Shown piece by piece: positions 1-7,413 of a stretch of 35,489 bases of DNA. The position numbers were made by a program, and so were the translations under genes. The stretch comes from Nostoc sp. S13. Its GTDB lineage: Bacteria; Cyanobacteriota; Cyanobacteriia; Cyanobacteriales; Nostocaceae. The stretch is from NCBI RefSeq assembly GCF_029379315.1, contig NZ_JAQYWQ010000077.1:1-35489 (forward strand), written 5' to 3'. The notes under the pieces are model-generated. The model was not told the DNA's origin, searched no databases, and worked only from the letters and a program-made list of their open reading frames with translations. Position 1 is the first letter of the stretch; each line of letters starts with the position of its first letter.

Positions 1-54
1 GCCCAATGCCCAATGCCCAATGCCCAATGCCCAATGCCCAATGCCCAATGCCCA
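1..54. repeat. Heptamer tandem repeat (CCCAATG)n
   Basis: About seven and a half copies of the 7-bp unit CCCAATG run from the window edge, so the left end of the array lies outside. This is the STRR type of repeat typical of heterocystous cyanobacteria. The same family recurs at 3997-4069, 21658-21688, 22901-22939 and 23070-23139. Confidence 0.95.
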
Positions 55-123
55 AAAAAATGCTTTAATCTATCGGTTCAGGGTAAATAATAGAGATATC
101 TAAGTGGGATAAAACGAAAATCT

Positions 124-600
124 ATGGCACTAATTACCACTGGCAACGGTTTAATCCGCGATCTGGAAAAATTTGGCGCTCTTGGGGTGTATGTACCTCT
201 GGAAGGGGGTTATGAAGGTCGATATCAGCGCCGATTACGGGCCGCTGGCTATACTACCCTTCACATTACGGCTAAAGGACTAGGCGACGTAGCTGCCTAT
301 CTCACAAGAGTTCATGGAATCAGACCTCCTCATCTTGGGAAAAAAAGTACTGGTAGTGGTGCGGCAGTAGGTTATGTATACTATGTGCCACCAATTATCG
401 GTTCTCACTTAGAACAGTTACCACCAAAGTCAAAGGGGCTGGTCTTGTGGATTATTGAAGGGCATATTCTTTCCAATGAGGAACTTGAGTATTTAGCGAA
501 TTTGCCTCAGCTAGAGCCACGAGTAAGAGTAGTCATTGAGAGAGGAGGCGATCGCGCCTTCCGTTGGACTTCTCTAGAAAAGACTTTGTTAGCTAGCTAA
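124..600 (+). CDS. ndhN: NAD(P)H-quinone oxidoreductase subunit N
   Basis: The 158-residue product matches the cyanobacterial and plastid NdhN family over its full length: the N-terminal MALITTGNGLIRDLEKFG and the following VPLEGGYEGRYQRRLRAAGY are characteristic. NdhN is a soluble, oxygenic-phototroph-specific subunit of the NDH-1 complex, on the cytoplasmic side of the thylakoid membrane, where the complex works in respiration and in cyclic electron flow around photosystem I. No signal peptide or membrane segment is visible, as expected. The ATG start gives the usual family length. It stands alone: the next gene is convergent, with a palindrome (671-690) between them that could end transcription from both sides. 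A HIP1 octamer lies inside the gene near its 3' end. Confidence 0.96.
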   Translation: MALITTGNGLIRDLEKFGALGVYVPLEGGYEGRYQRRLRAAGYTTLHITAKGLGDVAAYLTRVHGIRPPHLGKKSTGSGAAVGYVYYVPPIIGSHLEQLPPKSKGLVLWIIEGHILSNEELEYLANLPQLEPRVRVVIERGGDRAFRWTSLEKTLLAS

Positions 601-670
601 CACTTATAAAAGTTAGGAGTGAGAAGTGAGGAGCGAGGAGTTTTAAATTTTTAACTCCTAACTCCTGCAC

Positions 671-690
671 AGACGCGATTAATCGCGTCT
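671..690. repeat. Perfect 20-bp palindrome between convergent genes
   Basis: AGACGCGATTAATCGCGTCT is fully self-complementary. It sits in the gap between the convergent ndhN and acetyltransferase genes and is flanked by 'aactcct' repeats. A copy with the same flank in opposite orientation lies at 14170-14187, so this is a dispersed repeat. It could act as a bidirectional terminator, but no T-tract follows it. Confidence 0.8.
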
Positions 691-701
691 CTACTCCTAA
701 C

Positions 702-1169
702 TCATAACTCTCTCAGCATTTCAATAATGCTGAGTCGAAAACCACAAGATGCAAATAAACGCCGTGAAGCCTCGTTAGCAACTGCTGTATCTAGACGAAT
801 TTGCTTGATGCCCATCTGATGAAAGCGTTCAACACTTAGCATTACCATCTGCCGTGCAATTCCGTTTTGATGATATTCCGGCTCAACCCAGATATCATGA
901 ATAAAAGCAAATTCCTCTAACCGATAAATTGGTATTTCTCGCTCAACTGTTGCTACCAGAAAAGCTACAAGTTGACCTTCATTTTCTGATACTAGAAATA
1001 CACTGCGATCGCTAGTTGCCAAACGCGTCAACCATCGTTCATAACGCTGTTCTGGATGCGCCAGAAAACCATACTTGGCGGAATCCCAAGACTCATGCAA
1101 AGCACAAATTTTGGCAACCATTGGTAAAACTGCGGGTACGTCAGTTGTTGTGGCGGGGCGGATCAGCAT
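702..1169 (-). CDS. GNAT family N-acetyltransferase
   Basis: The 155-residue protein has the layout of a single GNAT domain. The N-terminus (MLIRPATTTDVPAV) is the usual first strand and helix. Motif A is visible near residue 100 as V-E-P-E-Y-H-Q-N-G-I-A, the acetyl-CoA pyrophosphate-binding loop, and the C-terminal A-N-E-A-S-R-R-L-F-A-S-C-G-F is the typical motif B region. It is expected to move an acetyl group from acetyl-CoA to an amine. The substrate cannot be read from the sequence. It is a lone gene, convergent with ndhN, and its upstream gap (1170-1467) shares a short repeat with 13565-13600. Confidence 0.88.
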   Translation of the reverse strand: MLIRPATTTDVPAVLPMVAKICALHESWDSAKYGFLAHPEQRYERWLTRLATSDRSVFLVSENEGQLVAFLVATVEREIPIYRLEEFAFIHDIWVEPEYHQNGIARQMVMLSVERFHQMGIKQIRLDTAVANEASRRLFASCGFRLSIIEMLREL

Positions 1170-1239
1170 AAGCTCTGAAGCAGAAAAAGCAGAAAGAAGA
1201 AAGAATGCCTTGCAGTAAGATATTGCTTTTTATCGGAAA

Positions 1240-1270
1240 TTAAAGGGTTTAAGATCCCTACGTCTACACT
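1240..1270. repeat. Dispersed hairpin repeat, copy 1 of 2 in the window
   Basis: The stretch AAAGGGTTTAAGATCCCTAC, continuing as GTCTACA, closely matches AAAGGGCTTAAGACCCCTAC with the same continuation at about 13571-13597. The core can fold on GGG(C/T)TTAAGA(C/T)CC. Both copies lie in spacers. No function is visible. Confidence 0.6.
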
Positions 1271-1467
1271 TAGCATTGTTTTCAGTCAGGCGAAGAGTCA
1301 CCGAATGTAAATGTCTTTAATCCATGAATTTTTAATGCGTCAATTGTTAACCACTTACCCAGCCAGATTATCGTTTTGTTGACCTTGAGCGAGATAAACT
1401 TTAGAAAACTTTGTTTCTAGCATTGAGGAAGGGCTGGCTTTGTTAGAACAGCGTCATGTCTAGGTAG

Positions 1468-2007
1468 ATGTCTAAAATGGTTATAAGGTTTAGAGACTAT
1501 AGCAAACGACTTTCTGATTTTGAGGAAGAAATTTTAGTACGTTGTCCCCAATGCGATTCCTACGGCGGGCTGCGCCTACGCACTGCCAAGATATTGACTG
1601 TAAACTCTAAGCAATCAAGTCTGGGTTCAATTAAAAGGATTACCTGTCAGCATTGTAGCTATACAAAACAACTGTCAAATGCTGCCAAAGGAAAACCTGC
1701 ACTGTTATTGTGGCAAAACAATTACATAGCTCAAAGAAATTCCCGCTATGGAATATTAGACAATTTTTTTGGCTTGCCCTTGTGGCTACAAACCTCTTGT
1801 TACGGTCAGGTGCTTTGGGCGTATAATGAAGCACATTTAAATTTCCTAGAAAGCTATGTTCAATCAAGGTTGCGAGAACGTTTGCCAGATGACATATTAG
1901 GCTGGCACAATGGCAGTCTTGCCAGTCGCCTACCCCGATGGATCAAGCTGATGCAGCATCGGGAAAAAGTTTTACAGAAAATTCAACAGTTAAAGCACAG
2001 GTTGTAA
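1468..2007 (+). CDS. Zinc-ribbon hypothetical protein
   Basis: A 179-residue soluble protein. Two CxxC pairs, C26/C29 (CPQCD) and C60/C63 (CQHCS), would form a zinc ribbon with a 30-residue spacer. The remainder is basic and aromatic-rich, and ends in a probable helical stretch (RREKVLQKIQQLKHRL-like). The first cysteine pair is followed at residues 31-40 by SYGGLRLRTA, encoded by a dispersed palindromic genomic repeat (1558-1584), so the loop seems to have gained a repeat insertion without loss of frame. I do not recognise a function. Zinc ribbons like this bind nucleic acids or act as structural knuckles. Start ATG 1468 has AGG a few bases upstream; ATG 1477 is an alternative. Confidence 0.75.
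   Translation: MSKMVIRFRDYSKRLSDFEEEILVRCPQCDSYGGLRLRTAKILTVNSKQSSLGSIKRITCQHCSYTKQLSNAAKGKPALLLWQNNYIAQRNSRYGILDNFFGLPLWLQTSCYGQVLWAYNEAHLNFLESYVQSRLRERLPDDILGWHNGSLASRLPRWIKLMQHREKVLQKIQQLKHRL
1558..1584. repeat. Dispersed palindromic repeat inside a coding region
   Basis: The core GGGCTGCGCCTACGC lies within the zinc-ribbon gene. Close relatives are at about 15451-15469 (CCGGCTACGCCTACGCACC) in a spacer and at 19932-19950 inside the second ATPase gene. The dispersal, including two in-frame copies, marks it as a mobile-type small repeat. Confidence 0.7.
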
Positions 2008-2035
2008 TCAAGGCTTTAACTAATTACGAATTACT

Positions 2036-2863
2036 TTAATCTTGTTGGTGAGCAAACTTATAACCACCCCACAGAGAAAGAGCGATCGCGCTCACCAGCA
2101 AAATCGGTATGCTATACCAAGGAAACTGGGACAAGGGTAAATGGGCAGCTGCACGCAATCCAATGCTGGCGTAGGTCAAGGGCAACAGGTAAACTACGAC
2201 TTTGAGGGCAACTGGTAATGTAGCAGGGTCAAAGAAGGTCGCTCCTAAGAATGACATGGGGATAATTATAAAATTGTTGTAGAGTCCGACTGATTCTAGC
2301 GATCGCACACTCAACCCCACAATTACCCCTAACCCAGCAAATACCGAACAATTCAGCACCACCAACAGTAGAAATAGTGGGTTGAGAAAATTCCAGTTTC
2401 CAGTCAACAGCAGCGCTACCAAAATCACGGAACCTGATGTCATCAACCCCCGCACGACTCCCGCCAACATTTTACCGATGTGCAACGCTAAGGGGTGTAT
2501 GGGAGTTAACAACAATTCCTCGAAGGTTTTGGTAAATAATCTGTCTCCACAAATTGAAAATGTCGTTCCACCAAAGCTAATCGTCATCGACGATAGCGCC
2601 ACCATCCCTGGTAAGATGAATTCTAAATAGTTATTATAGTTACCACTAATTCCTGAGCCTGGTTTGATGGAACTACCCAAACCGAAGCCAAAAGCTAAAA
2701 TATATATCAGTGGAGAGATTAAGCCTGATGCAGCAACTTGTACAATTCTCACACGTAAATCTAACCAATCTCCCCAAAAAATAGTCAGGCTATCAGCTAG
2801 GAGGATTTGAAGTTGCGAAGTTTTTAACCTCTTGCCCGAAAATAACGCTCTTTTAAATGTCAT
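2036..2863 (-). CDS. ABC-2 type transporter permease
   Basis: A 275-residue polytopic membrane protein. About six hydrophobic segments are visible, the first near residues 45-65 (ISPLIYILAFGFGLGSS). The central F-E-E-L-L-L-T-P-I-H-P segment after the second hydrophobic stretch is the coupling-helix region seen in ABC-2 permeases of the NodJ/drug-exporter type. It should export a lipid, polysaccharide or drug-like molecule with a separate ATPase. No ATP-binding subunit is in the neighbourhood, so the partner must be encoded elsewhere. It is convergent with the zinc-ribbon gene, 28 bp away. The ATG at 2863 is taken as start; the first ~30 residues are basic and cytoplasmic. Confidence 0.88.
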   Translation of the reverse strand: MTFKRALFSGKRLKTSQLQILLADSLTIFWGDWLDLRVRIVQVAASGLISPLIYILAFGFGLGSSIKPGSGISGNYNNYLEFILPGMVALSSMTISFGGTTFSICGDRLFTKTFEELLLTPIHPLALHIGKMLAGVVRGLMTSGSVILVALLLTGNWNFLNPLFLLLVVLNCSVFAGLGVIVGLSVRSLESVGLYNNFIIIPMSFLGATFFDPATLPVALKVVVYLLPLTYASIGLRAAAHLPLSQFPWYSIPILLVSAIALSLWGGYKFAHQQD

Positions 2864-3052
2864 GTGCTTTCAATTACTTATCAAAATTTCATTAAATGTT
2901 AATTTACATTGTTTGACACATGGATTAATAGGGGTAAAAAAATATCTCATCCTAAAAATTGAAAAATAACAACAAAAAGTAGATAATCTAAGCATTCTGA
3001 GGGGATTAATTGTGAAAGTTCAATTAAGAATATCTGAGAACAATCAAAAAGA

Positions 3053-3061
3053 TGGTATAAT
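3053..3061 (+). promoter_or_regulatory. Candidate extended -10 promoter element
   Basis: TGGTATAAT is a perfect TATAAT preceded by the extended TGn. There is no good -35 hexamer 17 bp upstream. It points rightward but lies about 390 bp before the DUF3172 start, so it would produce a long leader or a small RNA. Confidence 0.3.
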
Positions 3062-3396
3062 CCATAAATACAACCCATAAGTAACTAACAAGTCAAGCAG
3101 CAAAAAGGTCATAACTAATAACAATTGGTTAATGAGCAAATAAATAAAAAATACTCCCCAATTATTCCAGATAAAACAATACGCGACTAATAAGGCTAGG
3201 CATAAATTCAGCTATCATTTCAGTTACCCAGACAAGTTGCTCAGAGTAACTGGTTAAATATAGGCAAGCTTTCGCCAGAATGTACTATGTTAAAATTCTG
3301 TTTAGATTCTAGATAAGTTGCTATTTTTCTTATTTCAACAAGAATATCCCAGAGAAAGTCACAGGCAATTACAGTCAAGACTAGGCATACTGAAAA

Positions 3397-3424
3397 GAGG
3401 GAGAAAACTTTAGACGACTCCCTC
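3397..3424 (+). promoter_or_regulatory. Hairpin in the DUF3172 leader
   Basis: GAGGGAG (3397-3403) pairs with CTCCCTC (3418-3424) across a 14-nt loop, about 30 bp before the start codon. It may shape the leader of the next gene or simply be a chance inverted repeat. Confidence 0.3.
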
Positions 3425-3454
3425 CCAAGTCGGCGTGAAGGTGATTAAACAACA

Positions 3455-3994
3455 ATGAGACGTAAACCCACTGGTAAATCGACTACTACTTCTAAACCCT
3501 CTATTTTCCAATCCCCAATGTTTAACCTCTTCACCATCGCAATTATGGGAGGGGTGTTGATTTTGGGAATTGGGATTGGCATTGCTTTTAGTTCTACAAC
3601 CACGTTGGCCCCATCAAATGTGGCTTCCCGTGAATTTATTGACACCAAAGCACCAAATCCTGAAATTTGCGTGCAGTACGGAGCCAGCGCAATGGTGATG
3701 GACGCTAGACTGTTCGTCACTCTCAACCCTTTCAATGTTTATGTTGCCCAGCCCAGTATGCGTCCTGGATGCGTGATCCGACAAAATAACTGGGCGCTTT
3801 TAGAGCAACGTAAGTTGGTGACATCTGATCAGGTAAATGAATGCAAAAATCGCCTGAACACCTTTGGCTTCACAGGTAACTTAGACAGTGACAAACCTGA
3901 TATTAGGTGCATATATCAGAATGAAGCGGCTCAAAACTTCTTTACGGCTCAACCAGGAGCAGTTGGAACACCTCAAGAAACGGACAGATTTTAG
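3455..3994 (+). CDS. DUF3172-family membrane-anchored protein
   Basis: A 179-residue protein. The first ~30 residues are basic and Thr/Ser-rich, followed by one membrane segment at about 27-46 (F-T-I-A-I-M-G-G-V-L-I-L-G-I-G-I-G-I-A-F). The remainder is a soluble domain with three conserved-looking cysteines (ICVQYG, GCVIRQ, RCIYQN) and the pattern E-I-C-V-Q-Y-G-A-S-A-M-V-M-D-A-R-L-F-V-T-L-N-P-F, which I recognise as the DUF3172 family of cyanobacteria and plastid-bearing organisms. Function is unknown. A single membrane anchor and an outward-facing domain are inferred. A heptamer array starts three bases after the stop codon. Confidence 0.82.
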   Translation: MRRKPTGKSTTTSKPSIFQSPMFNLFTIAIMGGVLILGIGIGIAFSSTTTLAPSNVASREFIDTKAPNPEICVQYGASAMVMDARLFVTLNPFNVYVAQPSMRPGCVIRQNNWALLEQRKLVTSDQVNECKNRLNTFGFTGNLDSDKPDIRCIYQNEAAQNFFTAQPGAVGTPQETDRF

Positions 3995-3996
3995 AT

Positions 3997-4069
3997 TTGG
4001 GAATTGGGCATTGGGCATTGGGCATTGGGCATGGGGCATGGGGCATGGGGCATGGGGCATTGGGCATTA
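3997..4069. repeat. Heptamer tandem repeat (GGGCATT / GGGCATG)n
   Basis: About ten 7-bp units begin just after the DUF3172 stop codon. The first and last units are GGGCATT-like and the central four are GGGCATG. It lies between convergent genes, the usual position for these arrays in the window. Confidence 0.93.
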
Positions 4070-4110
4070 GTTATTCTTTCTTTCCCTGCTCCTCCTGCTC
4101 CTTCTGCTCC

Positions 4111-4875
4111 TTATTCGTACTCATCACGTATAATAGTTAAACCTAAAGCTTTGTAAGCACTCAGCATATTATTAGATACTGTAGGTGCAGTTACTAAGTA
4201 AGTCAGGGCACGAATGGACTCCACTAGATAAGGAGCAGCCGTGTCCAATTTTTCTGCTGTTACTAATCCTACTACCTCAGCCGATCCAGCAATCATAGCT
4301 CGTTTAACATGGGCTTCGTCTAGGTTAGGTACACTAATTCCAATCTCTGGATGCAAACTGCAAACCCCCAACAGGCATAAATCTGCACGAATCATCCGTA
4401 ATGTCTCAATCGTGACAGTACCCACGTTTACCAAGGCTTTTTTGTAGAGTTGTCCACCTAACATCACAACCTCTATATAGGGATGTTCTGCTAAGGCAAC
4501 GGCGATTGGCGGACTATTTGTGATTACTGTCGCTCGCAAATCTAGGGGCAAATGACGGGTTACTTGGAGAGTTGTCGTACCTCCATCTAAAATTACCACC
4601 TGTCCTGTACAAACTAATTTTGCTGCTGTCCGAGCGATCGCTTCCTTTTCTTTTGGCGCTTGCTTTTGGCGATCGGCATAACTGGCGGTGGCTGGAGATT
4701 TCAGGAGTGCTCCCCCATGAACGCGTTGCAATAGTCCGGTTTCTGCCAGTTCTCGCAAGTCCCGGCGAATCGTATCCTCAGAAACTTTGAGAACAGCACT
4801 AAGTTCTGTCGAAAGTACCTTTTTATCACGACGCAGAATTTCTAAAATGAATTGTCGTCGTTCAGCAGTTAGCAT
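4111..4875 (-). CDS. DeoR/GlpR-family transcriptional regulator
   Basis: The start is placed at ATG 4875, giving 254 residues: it begins MLTAERRQFILEIL, the standard DeoR N-terminus, and has AGGAAA upstream. The reading frame stays open further up but that part has no family character. Residues 1-57 form the winged helix-turn-helix, with the DeoR signature around V-S-E-D-T-I-R-R-D-L-R-E-L and R-V-H-G-G-A. The C-terminal DeoRC domain, with I-L-D-G-G-T-T-T, is the sugar-phosphate sensor fold. Such proteins mostly repress sugar-metabolism genes and are released by a phosphorylated sugar. The gene is divergent from a transketolase gene across a 304-bp spacer, so that transketolase and the regulator itself are the obvious candidate targets. 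Confidence 0.9.
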   Translation of the reverse strand: MLTAERRQFILEILRRDKKVLSTELSAVLKVSEDTIRRDLRELAETGLLQRVHGGALLKSPATASYADRQKQAPKEKEAIARTAAKLVCTGQVVILDGGTTTLQVTRHLPLDLRATVITNSPPIAVALAEHPYIEVVMLGGQLYKKALVNVGTVTIETLRMIRADLCLLGVCSLHPEIGISVPNLDEAHVKRAMIAGSAEVVGLVTAEKLDTAAPYLVESIRALTYLVTAPTVSNNMLSAYKALGLTIIRDEYE

Positions 4876-5179
4876 AATTAATTTTCCTGAAATTGCGTTT
4901 TTGGACTTGAAATTGCACGTTTGTGAGTTTATACTTATTGATATGCAAGTCTCTGTACGGTAATCCGTAACTTCAATTGAATTCAAGCACATTCATGCAC
5001 AATTGCATGTATTGATTTTGGCATTTGATGAAACTACATGGTTCCACAATGGTTCCGAGTGGTTGACTTTAGCTCAGGAAATGCTTGGATAATTGTTGCC
5101 CAATCTGGGTTTTAACAATTTTTTTAGTGCGGTGATGCGTGCCGTCTGTTCAAATTGCTTTTTATTCAATCAAGAAACC
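4876..5179. promoter_or_regulatory. Divergent promoter region, DeoR regulator / transketolase
   Basis: The shared upstream region contains a 16-bp inverted repeat, CATGCA-CAAT-TGCATG (4994-5009). Near the regulator gene there is also a direct repeat of TGAAATTGC at about 4888 and 4909, 21 bp apart, each followed by a T-rich run. A further direct repeat, GGTTCC, is at about 5040-5056. These are candidate operator sites for the DeoR protein. No binding consensus is known to me for this member. Confidence 0.4.
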
Positions 5180-7099
5180 ATGACTATTACGAATTCCCAA
5201 TTTCCAATTGATCTCGGTGCTTACAAACCTTTAGCGCTCAATCCCGCAAATTCCAGCCTCACCGCTGAACAACGAGATACTCTCAAAGCGAATATTCAAC
5301 TCTGCCGAGATGCGATCGTCTTTTTTACAGCGACTGGCGCTGCTAGTGGAGTGGGTGGTCATACTGGTGGGCCATACGATACAGTGCCGGAGGTGATGAT
5401 CCTTGATGCCTTTTTCCGGGGAGCATCGGAGCAATTTGTGCAGATTTTCTTTGATGAAGCAGGACATCGAGTTGCCACTCAATATCTGATGGCAACATTG
5501 CATGGTGATTTACCTGCCGAGCAACTTTTACGTTATCGGCAAGCACATTCCAATTTACCGGGACACCCGGAACTAAAACTAACTCCTGGTGTAAAATTTA
5601 GTTCTGGGCGCTTGGGTCATATTTGGCCTTACATCAATGGTGTGGCAATGGCGAATCCAGGCAAGGCTGTTTTCTGTCTCGGTTCTGATGGCTCACAGCA
5701 GGAAGGTAACGATGCTGAAGCTGCTCGCTTGGCTGTTGCTCAACATCTCAACGTTAAACTGATCATTGATGACAATGATGTCACGATCGCTGGACATCCT
5801 TCTAAATATTTACCTGGTTTCAGTGTCGCCAAAACCTTAGAAGGTCACGGCTTGAAGGTACTTCAGGGAAACGGGGAAGATTTAGACGATTTATACCATC
5901 GCCTGAGCGAAGCTGTGAATACTCCTGGAGCGATCGCTCTGATCAATAAACGCCCGATGTGTCCTGGTATTGAAGGTTTAGAAGGTTCAATTCATGGCCA
6001 TGATGTAATTCCTCTAGATTTAGCAGTTAAGTATCTAGAATCTCGCGGACAAACTGCGGCTGTCGAATACCTTAAAAGTATTGAGAAACCCAAACAAACA
6101 TATACGTTTCTGGGTTCCAGTGACAAATGGGGCGCTAACCGTAGTGTGTTTGGTGAATCCGTGGTGGGTGTCCTCAGTCGCATGAGTGAAGTGGAGCGTA
6201 AAGAAAAAGTCAAAGTTATTGATAGCGACCTAGAAGGCTCCTGCGGTTTGAAGATAATTCATGAAACATACCCAGAAATATTTATTTCTTCCGGCATTAT
6301 GGAACGGAGCAACTTCTCTGCTATGGCCGGATTCGGGATGGACAAGGGCAAGCAAGGTATTTTTGCGACCTTCAGCGCCTTCTTAGAAATGTGTATCTCA
6401 GAAATCACGATGGCACGGCTGAACTATTCCAATGTTCTGTGTCATTTTTCCCATGCGGGTATAGATGACATGGCAGATAACAGCTGCCACTTTGGTTTGA
6501 ACAATATGTTTGCCGATAATGGCTTGGATGATGGCTACCCAACACAGTTGTACTTCCCGGCAGATAATAATCAAATGACAGCTTGTGTAGAAGCTGTGTT
6601 CTTTGAGCCGGGACTGCGGTTTATTTTCTCCACCCGTTCCAAAGTGCCCAATATTCAGGACAGCAACGGCAATGATTTCTTTGGAAGTGATTACAAATTT
6701 GTTCCTGGTAAAGATGAGGTTATACGAGAAGGGACGCAAGGCTACATTATCAGTTTTGGCGATGCTCTCTACCGTGCCGTTGATGCTGTAGAGCGTCTTA
6801 AGCAAGAAGGGTTAGACGTTGGTTTGATTAGCAAAACAACTTTAAACACCATTGATGAAGAAATAATTACCAAAGTTGGTAATGCTCCTTTTGTGCTTGT
6901 AGTAGAACCCTTCAACCGTCGCACTGGCTTAGGCAGCCGTTTCGGCTCTTGGCTACTAGAGCGGGGGTTGACTCCCAAATATGCCCATCTTGGAACTTAT
7001 AAAGAAGGTTGCGGCGGTTTGTGGGAACAGTACCCATATCAAGGTATCGATCCAGTCGGCATCATCAACAAGGTAAAAGAATTAATTGGAGGAAGGTAA
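5180..7099 (+). CDS. Transketolase-family protein (second type)
   Basis: The start is set at ATG 5180 (MTITNSQFP; 639 residues) because the open frame upstream of it shows no family similarity. The thiamine diphosphate motif is G168-S-D-G-S-Q-Q-E-G-N through about residue 200 (D-D-N-D-V-T-I-A-G-H). The second half has the pyrimidine-binding domain, with E375 in G-I-M-E-R-S-N-F-S-A-M-A in the place of the usual R-E-H motif, then a C-terminal transketolase domain. It should transfer two-carbon ketol units between sugar phosphates in the pentose phosphate or Calvin cycle. It is clearly unlike the common cyanobacterial TktA at the N-terminus, and the histidine after the catalytic Glu is replaced by Ser/Asn, so substrate range may differ. 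Placement beside a DeoR regulator suggests sugar-responsive expression. Confidence 0.88.
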   Translation: MTITNSQFPIDLGAYKPLALNPANSSLTAEQRDTLKANIQLCRDAIVFFTATGAASGVGGHTGGPYDTVPEVMILDAFFRGASEQFVQIFFDEAGHRVATQYLMATLHGDLPAEQLLRYRQAHSNLPGHPELKLTPGVKFSSGRLGHIWPYINGVAMANPGKAVFCLGSDGSQQEGNDAEAARLAVAQHLNVKLIIDDNDVTIAGHPSKYLPGFSVAKTLEGHGLKVLQGNGEDLDDLYHRLSEAVNTPGAIALINKRPMCPGIEGLEGSIHGHDVIPLDLAVKYLESRGQTAAVEYLKSIEKPKQTYTFLGSSDKWGANRSVFGESVVGVLSRMSEVERKEKVKVIDSDLEGSCGLKIIHETYPEIFISSGIMERSNFSAMAGFGMDKGKQGIFATFSAFLEMCISEITMARLNYSNVLCHFSHAGIDDMADNSCHFGLNNMFADNGLDDGYPTQLYFPADNNQMTACVEAVFFEPGLRFIFSTRSKVPNIQDSNGNDFFGSDYKFVPGKDEVIREGTQGYIISFGDALYRAVDAVERLKQEGLDVGLISKTTLNTIDEEIITKVGNAPFVLVVEPFNRRTGLGSRFGSWLLERGLTPKYAHLGTYKEGCGGLWEQYPYQGIDPVGIINKVKELIGGR

Positions 7100-7102
7100 T
7101 AT

Positions 7103-7413
7103 TATTTTGCTTTCATCAAGCTACATATAGCGGTTCTCAGTTGAGTCTAATACAGACCTAACCCCTAGCCCCTTCCCTTGTAGGGAAGGGGAGTAAGATT
7201 CAATAGACTTATCCACAAATAAACCTCAAAATAGCTGAAACCCTTACATAGCTGGCTTTTTAGCTTATATAAAACAGGAACCTCTAAAACCCTCTCCAGA
7301 GCTAGGTTTCAGCCAAATAAAGTTCTCATTTCCGGATAAGTCTAATGGACATGGCGCATAGCGGATGGGGCATTGATTCGATTTTCCATACCCAATCCCC
7401 AATGCCCCATGCC
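7103..7413. other. 311-bp spacer between convergent genes
   Basis: No gene is seen. It holds the perfect hairpin at 7169-7191 and, near 7345-7410, fragments of heptamer-like repeats (GGGGCATT, CCCCAATGCCCCATGCCC) in opposite orientations. It lies between the transketolase and AMIN-domain genes. Confidence 0.6.
7169..7191. repeat. Hairpin repeat CCCCTTCCC-TTGTA-GGGAAGGGG
   Basis: A perfect 9-bp stem with a TTGTA loop, 67 bp after the transketolase stop. The same family, with the same loop, lies in frame inside the second ATPase gene (19748-19770). It could serve as a terminator, but its dispersal points to a small mobile repeat. Confidence 0.8.

Larger units (their letters stand above)
2864..3454. 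other. 591-bp AT-rich spacer between divergent genes
   Basis: No convincing gene is seen. The stretch is AT-rich with stops in all frames. It separates the permease (leftward) from the DUF3172 gene (rightward), so it must contain both promoters. Two structures stand out and are listed separately: an extended -10-like box at 3053-3061 and a hairpin at 3397-3424. Confidence 0.6.

Noticed and set aside
4876..4992. Longer start for the DeoR regulator (39 extra residues)
   Set aside because: The extra part has no family similarity, and ATG 4875 has a good AGGAAA site and the standard M-L-T-A-E-R-R start.
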